Notes: a model not told the origin generated them from the sequence alone. 6,841 nucleotides of DNA from Nitrospirota bacterium (GCA_030667205.1 DAOUWH010000085.1:1-6841); one strand, 5' to 3'. Positions 1-6,653 are shown, numbered from the stretch's first letter. Numbers and translations are program-made.

Positions 1-80
1 CCCCCTTTCACTCGAATTGGTTGCGCTGTCATAAAATGGGCCAGTGGCCCTCCGGGCGCTTCGCTTGGTCGGCCTCCGGT

Positions 81-128
81 AAACTAATTCAAACTCGGCA
101 CTAACGTGCCTCAGACACGAATTAGTTT
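81..128. repeat. Perfect 10-bp inverted repeat enclosing a second hairpin
   Basis: AAACTAATTC at 81-90 is the exact reverse complement of GAATTAGTTT at 119-128. The 28-base interior holds a second perfect stem, GGCAC (97-101) against GTGCC (106-110), with a TAAC loop. The arms could form a stem topped by a smaller stem-loop in RNA or extruded DNA. A further short palindrome, GGGCCA/TGGCCC, lies at 38-43 and 45-50. The right arm is followed by only two more T residues before AACCC. It could be a weak terminator for a gene ending left of the window, an interspersed palindromic repeat, or the remnant of a small transposable element. Confidence 0.55.
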
Positions 129-181
129 TTAACCCTGCGGCCTCCATCGCTCCGCTGAAACTTTCAATGGGGCTTTTAAGA

Positions 182-210
182 TAAAATATATCAATATGTT
201 TCTTAAAGGA
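182..210 (+). promoter_or_regulatory. AT-rich leader with ribosome binding site for the solute-binding protein gene
   Basis: AAAGGA at 205-210 is the Shine-Dalgarno candidate for the ATG at 222. The 11-base spacing is slightly long but acceptable. The stretch just upstream (about 181-200) is AT-rich against a GC-rich background and includes the -10-like TAAAAT at 182-187. No convincing -35 box sits at the right distance, so the ribosome site is much better supported than the promoter. Confidence 0.4.
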
Positions 211-221
211 CAAGTTTTGCC

Positions 222-1799
222 ATGAGAATATCTGCATACATAAAGAGAACGGTAATCATTATTGCCTCTTTCATCCTGCTCCTGTCCTGCAGTGCCGGTG
301 ACCGCCTGCCAGGCTATGTGTACTACAGGCTTAAGGCCGACCCCACAACGCTCGACCCCGCGCTTGTGGTCGACGTCACGGGCGGGGCGATCGCGGCCAA
401 GCTTTTTAACGGGCTTGTAAGGCTCGGCGACGACCTCGGCGTGGTGCCTGACATCGCCAGCGAATGGAGCGTTTCGCCAGACGGCCTTACTTATCGTTTC
501 AAGCTCAGGCAAGGCGTGAGGTTCTCAAACGGAAGGGAAGTGAAGGCTACGGACTTTAAATACTCGTTCGAACGGGTGCTTTCGCCAGCGACCAAATCCC
601 CGAGGACGTGGATATTCGATTATGTGCTCGGGGCCGAAGAATTCATGAAGGGCGAGGCAGGCGAGGTAAAAGGCATCAGAGCGCCCGACGACTACACGGT
701 GGAGATAATTTTAAAGGAGCCGTTCTCTCCATTTTTAGGCCTGCTGACGATGACCAACGCCTATGTCGTGCCCGAGGAGAAAGTTTTAGAGCTCGGACCC
801 GATTTCTCCTCGAATCCGGCAGGTACAGGCCCCTACGTGCTTAAGAGCTGGTTGCCGGGAAGAGAGGTGGTGCTTGAGGCGAAGAAGGACTATTCCGAGG
901 GGCCTGCCGGAGTAACGGGCATTATTTACAGGGTCATGCCCGAGGAGCTTACCGCTGTGGCGGAGTTCGAGCTTGGAAACCTCGACGCGATAGCCATTCC
1001 GGCTTCGGCCTATGCCAGATACAGGAACTCTTCCAAATGGCGGGAGTACATTACGTCTGCCGAGGGTCTTAACACATACTACCTGGGCCTCAATTGCTCA
1101 AGGCCGCCCTTCAATAGCCCTGAACTCAGGCGCGCTATGAGCCTCGCAATAGACAGAAAAAAGATATTGGCTACTCTCTATGAGGGGAGGGGGCGTTTGG
1201 CCAGAGGCCCCGTTCCCGATATCCTCAGAAGGTGGCAAGCCCCGGAATCGTATGCCTTCGACCCTGAGAAGGCGAAGGCAATCATAAAGGAGGAAGGCGC
1301 ATTCGGCAGAAAGGTGGAGTTTTTCATAACCGCGGACCCCGAGGTAGTGGACACAGCCGAGGTCATACAGGCTTACCTCAAGGATGCCGGGCTTGATGTG
1401 AAAATAAGGCAGCTTGAGTGGAGCGCCTTCAAACAGGCGGTAAACGGGGGCGAGGCCGATATGTTCTGGCTAAGCTGGTGGGCCGACTACCCCGACCCCG
1501 AAAATTTCCTCTTTCCTCTCTTTCATTCCTCCAACCGCGGCCCGGGCGGAAACCGGGTGCTTTATGCAAACCCCGAGGTGGACACCCTTATCGAGGCCGG
1601 ACAGCGCGCCACTACCGAGGCAATGCGGGACGACTACTACCGGAGGGCCGAGAGCATAATCGTCCGTGACGCCCCCTGGGTGTTCTTCTGGCACGGGACG
1701 GACTTTACGCTGAAACAGCCGTGGGTCAGGAAATTCAGGATGTACCCGGTCTACTCGATGGACAAGGGGCTTGAGGTCGAGCTTGAGAATCCACTGTAG
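222..1799 (+). CDS. Family-5 extracellular solute-binding lipoprotein (peptide/nickel ABC transporter type)
   Basis: This 525-residue protein is the ligand-binding component of an ABC importer of the OppA/DppA/NikA class (SBP_bac_5). It would capture a ligand, usually a peptide, outside the inner membrane and deliver it to a permease. Residues 1-22 form a lipoprotein signal with basic residues K8 and R9, a hydrophobic core at 11-21, and a lipobox LLSC whose lipidated cysteine is C23. Family hallmarks follow in order: PTTLDPA at 41-47, the SPDGLTYRFKLR strand at 85-96, GREVKATDFKYSFER at 104-118, NPAGTGPYVLKSW at 198-210, ELRRAMSLAIDRKKI at 301-315, and ADYPDPENFL at 421-430. The length is typical and the fold appears complete. 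The start is supported by AAAGGA 11 bases upstream. No permease or ATPase gene follows; the next gene converges from the other strand, so partners would lie to the left or elsewhere. The ligand cannot be named from sequence: peptide is the default, with nickel, haem or oligosaccharide as alternatives. Confidence 0.93.
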   Translation: MRISAYIKRTVIIIASFILLLSCSAGDRLPGYVYYRLKADPTTLDPALVVDVTGGAIAAKLFNGLVRLGDDLGVVPDIASEWSVSPDGLTYRFKLRQGVRFSNGREVKATDFKYSFERVLSPATKSPRTWIFDYVLGAEEFMKGEAGEVKGIRAPDDYTVEIILKEPFSPFLGLLTMTNAYVVPEEKVLELGPDFSSNPAGTGPYVLKSWLPGREVVLEAKKDYSEGPAGVTGIIYRVMPEELTAVAEFELGNLDAIAIPASAYARYRNSSKWREYITSAEGLNTYYLGLNCSRPPFNSPELRRAMSLAIDRKKILATLYEGRGRLARGPVPDILRRWQAPESYAFDPEKAKAIIKEEGAFGRKVEFFITADPEVVDTAEVIQAYLKDAGLDVKIRQLEWSAFKQAVNGGEADMFWLSWWADYPDPENFLFPLFHSSNRGPGGNRVLYANPEVDTLIEAGQRATTEAMRDDYYRRAESIIVRDAPWVFFWHGTDFTLKQPWVRKFRMYPVYSMDKGLEVELENPL

Positions 1800-1835
1800 C
1801 CGGGTGGCCTTGCGGGAACGGATGTCGGGGCTGTC

Positions 1836-2492
1836 TCAGGTGTCTATCTTGATTATGCCTTTGCGGATGGCGAACTTGATGAGGTTGGCGCGGGAATGGA
1901 TATCGAGTTTTTCAGAGAGGTTCGTCTGGTGGGCGATGACGGTCTTTGCGCTAATGCCCAGGGTGTGGGCTATCTCCTTGTGGCTCTGGCCGTCCGCGAT
2001 GAGTTTCAGGACCTGGTGCTCCCTGTCGGTGAGCTTTTCATACGGGTCTTCGATCTCCGGCGTATCCTTGTCAAGGTAGCCGTTAATCACGCTTGATGTG
2101 ATAGAGGGATAGAGGTAGCTCTCCCCCTTCATGATGGCCCTGATGGCGACGATAAGGTCGTTTCCGAGGGCCCTCTTCAGTATGTAGCCCGAGACACCGG
2201 CCTTGAGGAACCTGCTTACGTATTCCCTGTCGTCGTACTGGCTCAGCACGAGGACCTTAAGCTCGGGCTGGGATTTTTTAAGTTCAAGCGTGGCCTCAAG
2301 CCCCCCGAGGCCGGGCATCGCTATGTCCATCAGCACGAGGTCGGGCCTGAGTTTCTCTGCTTTATCAATCGCCTCCTTGCCGTCCGCAGCCTCACCCACC
2401 ACTTCCACGTCGTCGTAGAGCTTGAGCATCGCAATAATGCCCTCCCTGACGAGGGCATGGTCGTCTGCTATAAGTATCCGAGTTCTGGACAT
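1836..2492 (-). CDS. NarL/FixJ-family response regulator (REC plus LuxR-type HTH)
   Basis: This 218-residue cytoplasmic transcription factor is the output half of the two-component system formed with the adjacent kinase. The receiver domain (about 5-120) is intact: acidic pair D10-D11, phospho-acceptor D56 in the LVLMD strand, switch residue S84 in LVLS, and invariant K106 in GYILK. After a linker rich in acidic residues (about 141-151), a LuxR/GerE-type helix-turn-helix spans about 152-214. It includes LTDREHQVLKLIADG, the recognition helix around ISAKTVIAH, and the closing KLDIHSRANL. Known members dimerise after phosphorylation and bind promoter DNA. The ATG lies three bases after the kinase's TAA, and the likely Shine-Dalgarno GGTGG (minus strand, 2504-2508) is inside the last kinase codons, so the two are probably translationally coupled. 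The gene converges with the solute-binding protein gene across 36 bases in which I see no clear terminator. Target genes are unknown; the cytochrome operon next door is the obvious candidate. Confidence 0.95.
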   Translation of the reverse strand: MSRTRILIADDHALVREGIIAMLKLYDDVEVVGEAADGKEAIDKAEKLRPDLVLMDIAMPGLGGLEATLELKKSQPELKVLVLSQYDDREYVSRFLKAGVSGYILKRALGNDLIVAIRAIMKGESYLYPSITSSVINGYLDKDTPEIEDPYEKLTDREHQVLKLIADGQSHKEIAHTLGISAKTVIAHQTNLSEKLDIHSRANLIKFAIRKGIIKIDT

Positions 2493-2495
2493 TTT

Positions 2496-4340
2496 TTATG
2501 CGTCCACCGGGCTTAACGGGATGTTAACGCTTATGTGCGTACCGGCGCCCGGCTTTGAATATATATTCATTTCCCCTTCGAGGTTTGAGACACGCTCCCT
2601 TATGCCGAGCAGTCCAAAGCCCTTGTTGTCGTCGGTGGTGCTTGCGCTTGCGAAAATCTCCTCCGGGTCAAACCCCATGCCGTCGTCTATTATATCAATT
2701 TCGAGGTTCGTTTCGCTGCAGTTCAGCGTGATTGAGACGGCCTTTGCGTCGGCGTGCTTTGAGATATTGATGACGGCTTCCTGTATGATGCGGAAGAGCC
2801 TCAGTCCTGTTTTTTTGTTAAAAACCGTTTCGTCCGGGTTTTTGAATTTGTCGCAGGCGATCAGGTGGTACTTGATGTCCTTGCTCGCGAGGTGCCTTTC
2901 GAGAAGCCATCTTACGGCGGACTCGAACCCGAGGTCGTCGAGTACCGGCGGCCTGAGGTCAACTATCAGCCTGTTGATGCCTCTTACGAGCTGTTCTACC
3001 CTTTCTTTTTGTTCGACGATCATTTCGGGGCTCAGGCTGTTTTCCCTGAGGGCGATTGTGGCGATATCCAGGCTCATTCCGAGGGCCGCAAGAGATTGGC
3101 TGGTCTCGTCGTGGAGTTCTCTTGCTATGCGTTTCCGTTCATCCTCCTGGGTCTTTATGACTTCGTCCAGGAGCGTGGCGAGCTGGCGCTTGCGCTGCTG
3201 AAGCTCCCGTGTCCTGTCCATCACGCGGCCTTCGAGCTGCACGTTATAGATCTGGAGGGCGCTGAGGTATTTTGCAAGCTTGAGCCTCATGGTGTTTACG
3301 CTGTCGGCCAATATGCCGAACTCATCCGTGCTTGTGACCGCCACGGTCTCCGAGAGGTTTCCCCTGGCTATTTTTTTCGTAGCGGCGGTGATCAGCCGTA
3401 TCGGCCTTACAATGCTTTTGCTGAGGCCTACGGCAAGCAGTACTGCCGTCGCTATATAAATCAGGCTCAGTATCGTGAATACCTTTTTCAGGGTAGTGGA
3501 GGGTGCAAAGACTACCTCCTGCGGCTCCCTGACCGATACCCCCCAGGGGGCAAGCGACAGGGTCGCAAATGCCATCATATCATCTGTCCTGTCCCCGCCT
3601 GAGAATTCCTCTTCCTCTATATGGCACCTGTGGCACGTGCCCACTATGTTCTTCTTTTGAGTTATGAGGTTGCCGAGGAACTTGTCGTGGTCGCTGTTGG
3701 TGAGGATGCGGGCCTGCTCCGTGCTTGATATCACGATGCCATGGCTGTCAATGAGCTCTATGAGGGTGCCCTCTCCGGCGGGGGTTGATTTGAGGATATC
3801 GGTGAACATGTAATTTGCCGGGTTTATCTCTCCGCCTGCCACCCCGATTATCTCCCCGTCCTTGTCCTTAAGGGGGACGAGGACGAAGATGACATTTTTC
3901 CTGGTGGGCGAGACCTTGTAGATGTCGGATATTACGGGCCTTTTCTCCGTGAGGGTCCTTCCGATGTACGGGATGCTCAGGAGGTTTACGGCCCCCTCGT
4001 CCCTGTGCGGGTATGTAAGGACGACGTTGCCGAGTTTGTCCATCAGGAAGATTCCGTCCGTAAAGATGGAGTATTCGTAGGCGGTCCTCAGTGCCCGTTT
4101 CTCCGGCTCCCAGTCGTTGTCCGTGAAATCGACCCTGCCCGAAAGCGATATGTCGTGGAGCCTCGTGAGGTTGCTCTCGATGATGTAGTCTATGTTTTCG
4201 CCGATGATGGAGGCAAGGACAAGGCGGTGCTTAAGAGAGTGTTTGATGGAGTCCCTTACAATGAAGTTGCTTATAATACCGACGCTTGCAAGTATTATAA
4301 GTACGCTAACGACAACCAGAAATATGATTCTTTTTTGCAT
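2496..4340 (-). CDS. Sensor histidine kinase with dCache-like periplasmic domain carrying a CxxCH haem c motif (HisKA_3/HATPase)
   Basis: This 614-residue inner-membrane kinase is the input half of the pair with the downstream regulator. TM1 is about 5-27, and a large periplasmic region of about 28-284 follows. It has dCache-type features: DGIFLMDKLGNVVLTYP near 95-111, VLVPLKDKDGEIIGVAGGEI near 153-172, and the closing FATLSLAPWGVSVREP near 258-273. TM2 is about 286-306 and is followed by a HAMP linker to about 359 and a coiled coil. The dimerisation domain is HisKA_3 type: ERKRIARELHDETSQSL, with phospho-acceptor H410. The ATP-binding domain has its N box (EAVINISKHA, N525), G1 (DDGMGFD, 552-558), G2 (GFGLLGIRERV, 574-584) and the terminal KPGAGT, so catalysis should be intact. 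The oddity is CHRCH at 236-240 (bases 3621-3635), a canonical CxxCH haem c attachment site on the side of the membrane where haem c is attached. The motif and location are visible; haem binding is inferred. The upstream ribosome site is weak. Confidence 0.94.
   Translation of the reverse strand: MQKRIIFLVVVSVLIILASVGIISNFIVRDSIKHSLKHRLVLASIIGENIDYIIESNLTRLHDISLSGRVDFTDNDWEPEKRALRTAYEYSIFTDGIFLMDKLGNVVLTYPHRDEGAVNLLSIPYIGRTLTEKRPVISDIYKVSPTRKNVIFVLVPLKDKDGEIIGVAGGEINPANYMFTDILKSTPAGEGTLIELIDSHGIVISSTEQARILTNSDHDKFLGNLITQKKNIVGTCHRCHIEEEEFSGGDRTDDMMAFATLSLAPWGVSVREPQEVVFAPSTTLKKVFTILSLIYIATAVLLAVGLSKSIVRPIRLITAATKKIARGNLSETVAVTSTDEFGILADSVNTMRLKLAKYLSALQIYNVQLEGRVMDRTRELQQRKRQLATLLDEVIKTQEDERKRIARELHDETSQSLAALGMSLDIATIALRENSLSPEMIVEQKERVEQLVRGINRLIVDLRPPVLDDLGFESAVRWLLERHLASKDIKYHLIACDKFKNPDETVFNKKTGLRLFRIIQEAVINISKHADAKAVSITLNCSETNLEIDIIDDGMGFDPEEIFASASTTDDNKGFGLLGIRERVSNLEGEMNIYSKPGAGTHISVNIPLSPVDA
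3621..3635 (-). other. CxxCH haem c attachment motif inside the kinase sensor domain
   Basis: The minus-strand codons here read TGC CAC AGG TGC CAT, encoding C236-H-R-C239-H240 of the kinase. It lies in the predicted periplasmic domain, about 46 residues before TM2 and just before the last conserved strand of the dCache fold. An acidic run (EEEE at 242-245) follows. In c-type cytochromes the two cysteines form thioether bonds to haem and the histidine is the proximal axial ligand. The distal ligand cannot be assigned; H218 and M255/M256 are nearby candidates. Confidence 0.8.
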
Positions 4341-4424
4341 GGCTCATACATTTAAGAGAAGGCTGCACACACAAATGCCGTCTCGCCCCATAGTAAATTT
4401 ATTTTAGAATTTATTGGTGTGAAA
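4341..4424 (-). promoter_or_regulatory. AT-rich spacer with tandem 8-base repeats, possible internal promoter for the kinase-regulator pair
   Basis: These 84 bases separate the cytochrome b stop from the kinase start, whereas the other same-strand junctions between the cytochrome c, b, kinase and regulator genes are 3-4 bases. The part nearest cytochrome b is strikingly AT-rich. AATTTATT occurs twice in direct orientation (4396-4403 and 4408-4415, plus-strand reading), repeating every 12 bases, close to one helical turn. On the minus strand TACTAT just downstream could serve as a -10 element, but no good -35 is evident. No terminator hairpin is seen after cytochrome b. The spacing suggests the two-component pair can be transcribed separately, and the repeats could be an activator site. 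Confidence 0.35.
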
Positions 4425-5198
4425 TTACAAGGGGTTTTGCCCCGGCTCTTCCTCCGCCTCTGCGGAATCCGGGGCGCTGCTTTTTAGTATTTCTTCCGGG
4501 CTTTTCCCTTCAAGCCTTGCCAGTTCGAGGGGGTGCAGGCGGCGCATCTTTTCCCGGGTGGTGTAACCCGTAAATATGCTTGTGTCCAGGGGGAATACGT
4601 CCGGGCTGAATATCGAGTCGTAGACGTGCCAGATGGTGATGAGCAGGAATATCAGGAGGGCCTCGTTCGAATGCATGGCCTTCGCCAGCGGTATCGCCTC
4701 GCCGGGCAGGTACTTTGCGATGGTTATCGGAAACCACAACGTAAACCCCGTCATGCCCATTATCACCCCGCCCGTCAGCACAAGCCAGTATGCGAACTTC
4801 TCCTTGTAATCGTAGCGGTCGCACACGGCGGTGCTGTTTTCCAGGCCGATGTAGTACCTGATGTTGTGTACCGCGTCGAGGATGTCCTTTTTTGTGACGA
4901 ACATAGAGGGCTGCCACCTGAGGAGCCAGATGCCGAGGGTCGCCACTGTTATGTGCACCAGGGCGAGCACGGCAAAGGCCGCTCCGGCGTAATGGTGAAT
5001 GAGCCTTACGGTGTCAATTCCCCCGAGCGTGAATATCAGCCACTGGGAGACCTTGAGGTAATAGAACTTCTGCGAGAGCCCTGTGGCGGCCAGTGTCGTA
5101 AAGACCACGATGAGCACCAGGTGCTCTATGATGCGGGCGGTGGAAAACCTTCTGATTTTTTTATTGTTTCCTATGACGTCCATTTTTTCCTCGTCCAT
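4425..5198 (-). CDS. Dihaem cytochrome b, formate dehydrogenase gamma/Ni-Fe hydrogenase cytochrome b type
   Basis: This 257-residue integral membrane protein is likely to carry two b haems and pass electrons between the periplasmic cytochrome and the quinone pool. Four hydrophobic helices are visible at about 22-41, 66-93, 135-160 and 178-197. Histidines occur where this family places its ligands: H26 in helix 1, H68/H69 in the HHYAG motif opening helix 2, H176 at the start of helix 4, and H191 (WHVYD) at its end. This matches the four-ligand arrangement of E. coli FdnI (H18, H57, H155, H169). The roughly 45-residue C-terminal tail is charged and probably cytoplasmic. The gene starts four bases after the 13-haem cytochrome stop, so the two are very probably co-translated and form one complex. 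A second start at M6 (5183) has a better Shine-Dalgarno, GAGGA five to six bases upstream, than the ATG at 5198, so the mature N-terminus is uncertain by five residues. The redox partner and direction of electron flow are not readable from sequence. Confidence 0.9.
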   Translation of the reverse strand: MDEEKMDVIGNNKKIRRFSTARIIEHLVLIVVFTTLAATGLSQKFYYLKVSQWLIFTLGGIDTVRLIHHYAGAAFAVLALVHITVATLGIWLLRWQPSMFVTKKDILDAVHNIRYYIGLENSTAVCDRYDYKEKFAYWLVLTGGVIMGMTGFTLWFPITIAKYLPGEAIPLAKAMHSNEALLIFLLITIWHVYDSIFSPDVFPLDTSIFTGYTTREKMRRLHPLELARLEGKSPEEILKSSAPDSAEAEEEPGQNPL

Positions 5199-5202
5199 GC
5201 TT

Positions 5203-6630
5203 TTACCTGTCTGCGATATACCGCCAGATGTGTAGCAGTACCTGTAGCAGAAGCCCCAGCACCATGATCGGCAGCAGTATCTTATAGACGCTGTTGACGA
5301 TGAATATCATCGGCGCCTTCGACATGCTCGGCACGTAGTGAGAAAGCCACGTGTCCGGGAAGTTCTCGGTCGCGCCCTCGTGGCACTTCTGGCATCTTTT
5401 AAGCAGGGTCGCCTTTACTGCGGCCGCTCCCGGCCCTACGGTGCTGCTTATGTTGTGGGTGCCGTGGCAGTCGGTGCATACCGCGATAGGGCGTGCCGGC
5501 CTGTAAAACTCGTCTTTCTGCTTCCTGTAAAACCCGAGGGTGATGCCGTGAAAGTCCGCAAGATATGTCTTTACCACGTCGGTCGACAGACCGTACTTGC
5601 CCACGATGGCCTTGTCCGCGTGGCAGTCGCTGCACATGCTTGGAATTTTTTCGTGATACTCCACCGTAAGCGGGTCGTCTATGTCATGCGCCTTGTGGCA
5701 GTCGGTGCAGGTAGGCACGTCCTGGTTGTGCTCGCTAAAGAGCGCGGCGCCGTGGACGCTTTTTGAGTAGATGTCGTATATCCCCTGGTGGCACTTCTGG
5801 CATTTCCTGGCGCTCATTTCCCCGTCCTCGGTTATGCGCGCTATGAGGTGGGAGCCGTGGCAGTCGGTGCAGGTGGGGGTGCCGAGGTTCCCCTGGCTCA
5901 GCAGGGAGTAATGGATGCTCTCCAGCGTCTTGGTGTACTTGTCGAAGTGGCAGCGCCTGCAGACGTCGGCCGATGCGATGGCGTAGTCCCTGCTGGTGCG
6001 GAAGCTCCTCGTGGGGTGTTCCTCGCTTGAAAAGCCGAAGTGGCAGTCCGAGCAGCTAAGGTTGCCGTGCGCGGAGGCCTTCAGGCCCTGCATGTCCAAC
6101 TTCAGGGGAATGGTCTCGTTGTTTTTGAAGCGCATGGATATCTCGTGTGCGTGACAGCCCAGGCAGTAGCTTTCCTCGTTTGCGAATACCTTTCCTCCTG
6201 CCACCGGCGTGACCGAGTGGGCGGCGTGGCAGTCGGTGCATACATGGGAATCGCCGTTCGTTTCCTTCTTAAGGAGGCTTGCGTGGATGGCTTTTTTGCT
6301 GATGTCCTCGTCCTTGTGGCAGCGCCTGCAGATGCGGGAGTATCTGAGTTTAAAAAGTTCCTTGCTCCTGAACTTCATCTCCTGGTGGTCCGAGGGCGTG
6401 AACCCCCGGTGGCAGTCGGTACAGTCGAGGAAGCTGTGCACCGACGCATTGAAGGCCCCGGCATCGATGTATGCCTCGATGGAGTTTCCGTCCTGGAACT
6501 GTATCGAGCGGCCCTTTTCCGCATGGCACTCGAGGCATGCTGTAGTTCCTTTTGCAGCGGAGGACTGGGCAAGCGCCCCCAGCGCAATTACCGCGGATAA
6601 GAACAGGATTATGAATTTCTTGCCTTTCAT
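5203..6630 (-). CDS. Membrane-anchored periplasmic multihaem cytochrome c with 13 CxxCH motifs
   Basis: This 475-residue protein (from the ATG at 6630) has an N-terminal signal sequence (KGKK then a hydrophobic core to about 24), a long periplasmic region and one C-terminal membrane helix (about 440-468). Thirteen CxxCH motifs have first cysteines at 32, 70, 101, 131, 156, 193, 224, 254, 277, 308, 333, 385 and 413. More than 13 further histidines, several in SVH, IHA, IHY and FHG contexts, could serve as distal ligands, so bis-His low-potential haems of the cytochrome c3 superfamily are likely. Motif spacings 38-31-30-25 then 37-31-30-23, with matching motif order, reveal a duplicated tetrahaem module. 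The likely role is carrying electrons between the quinone-linked membrane partners and the periplasm or outer surface. An in-frame GTG six bases upstream (6636) is possible, but AGGTGAGG directly precedes the ATG and favours 6630. It is followed after four bases by cytochrome b. No active-site signature for a particular terminal reductase is recognised. Confidence 0.93.
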   Translation of the reverse strand: MKGKKFIILFLSAVIALGALAQSSAAKGTTACLECHAEKGRSIQFQDGNSIEAYIDAGAFNASVHSFLDCTDCHRGFTPSDHQEMKFRSKELFKLRYSRICRRCHKDEDISKKAIHASLLKKETNGDSHVCTDCHAAHSVTPVAGGKVFANEESYCLGCHAHEISMRFKNNETIPLKLDMQGLKASAHGNLSCSDCHFGFSSEEHPTRSFRTSRDYAIASADVCRRCHFDKYTKTLESIHYSLLSQGNLGTPTCTDCHGSHLIARITEDGEMSARKCQKCHQGIYDIYSKSVHGAALFSEHNQDVPTCTDCHKAHDIDDPLTVEYHEKIPSMCSDCHADKAIVGKYGLSTDVVKTYLADFHGITLGFYRKQKDEFYRPARPIAVCTDCHGTHNISSTVGPGAAAVKATLLKRCQKCHEGATENFPDTWLSHYVPSMSKAPMIFIVNSVYKILLPIMVLGLLLQVLLHIWRYIADR

Positions 6631-6638
6631 CCTCACCT
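6631..6638 (-). promoter_or_regulatory. Ribosome binding site that favours the ATG start of the multihaem cytochrome
   Basis: The minus strand reads AGGTGAGG immediately before the ATG at 6630, with AGG five bases upstream of that codon. The alternative GTG at 6634-6636 lies inside this sequence and has only a weak purine run (ACAG) before it, so the ATG is the better start. Confidence 0.5.
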
Positions 6639-6653
6639 GTCAGCTTTTTGTGG

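Larger units (their letters stand above)
1..221. other. Non-coding upstream region with nested inverted repeats and an AT-rich leader
   Basis: No convincing gene is visible here. A frame open from base 1 stops at 85-87 (TAA) and its translation resembles no family I know. The left part (about 1-175) is GC-rich and full of dyads: 38-43/45-50, 81-90/119-128 and 97-101/106-110. It also has an 8-base direct repeat, CGGCCTCC, at 70-77 and 138-145. The right part (about 176-221) is AT-rich and probably holds the promoter and leader of the solute-binding protein gene. The mix of short dyads suggests a dispersed intergenic repeat or a small non-autonomous element, but copy number cannot be judged from one window. 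Confidence 0.6.

Noticed and set aside
1..87. Open frame running from the left edge to a TAA at 85-87, as a possible 3' end of an upstream gene
   Set aside because: The 28 residues are proline/glycine-rich, resemble no family, and run through the palindromic repeats. They are more likely read-through of repeat DNA.
129..512. Minus-strand 127-codon frame over the promoter and start of the solute-binding protein gene
   Set aside because: It covers the signal peptide region of a well-supported gene, has no recognisable domain, and ends in the repeat region.
1800..1835. Bidirectional terminator between the convergent solute-binding protein and regulator genes
   Set aside because: Only a 4-base AGCC/GGCT pairing with a long loop is present, and neither strand has a U-run, so a terminator cannot be supported.
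2422..3602. Long plus-strand open frames antisense to the kinase (2422-3201 and 2865-3602)
   Set aside because: They overlap a kinase with every expected catalytic motif on the minus strand. Their translations are low-complexity, serine- or glycine/leucine-rich, and match no family.
2496..4340. Calling the kinase NarX or NarQ because it pairs with a NarL-type regulator
   Set aside because: The sensor region is large and dCache-like with a CxxCH, lacks the compact four-helix nitrate-binding domain with its conserved P-box, and the HisKA_3 pairing is shared by many unrelated sensors.
4533..6600. Plus-strand open frames across the cytochrome genes (4533-5267, 5338-5766, 5788-6030, 6040-6600)
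   Set aside because: They are antisense shadows of GC-rich codons. The minus-strand reading has 13 CxxCH motifs and coherent membrane helices, whereas these are alanine/valine-rich strings with no domain.
5203..6630. Assigning the multihaem cytochrome as NrfA nitrite reductase, hydroxylamine oxidoreductase or octahaem tetrathionate reductase
   Set aside because: There is no CxxCK active-site haem or other signature, and the haem count, spacing and C-terminal anchor do not fit those enzymes. An electron-transfer role is more economical.
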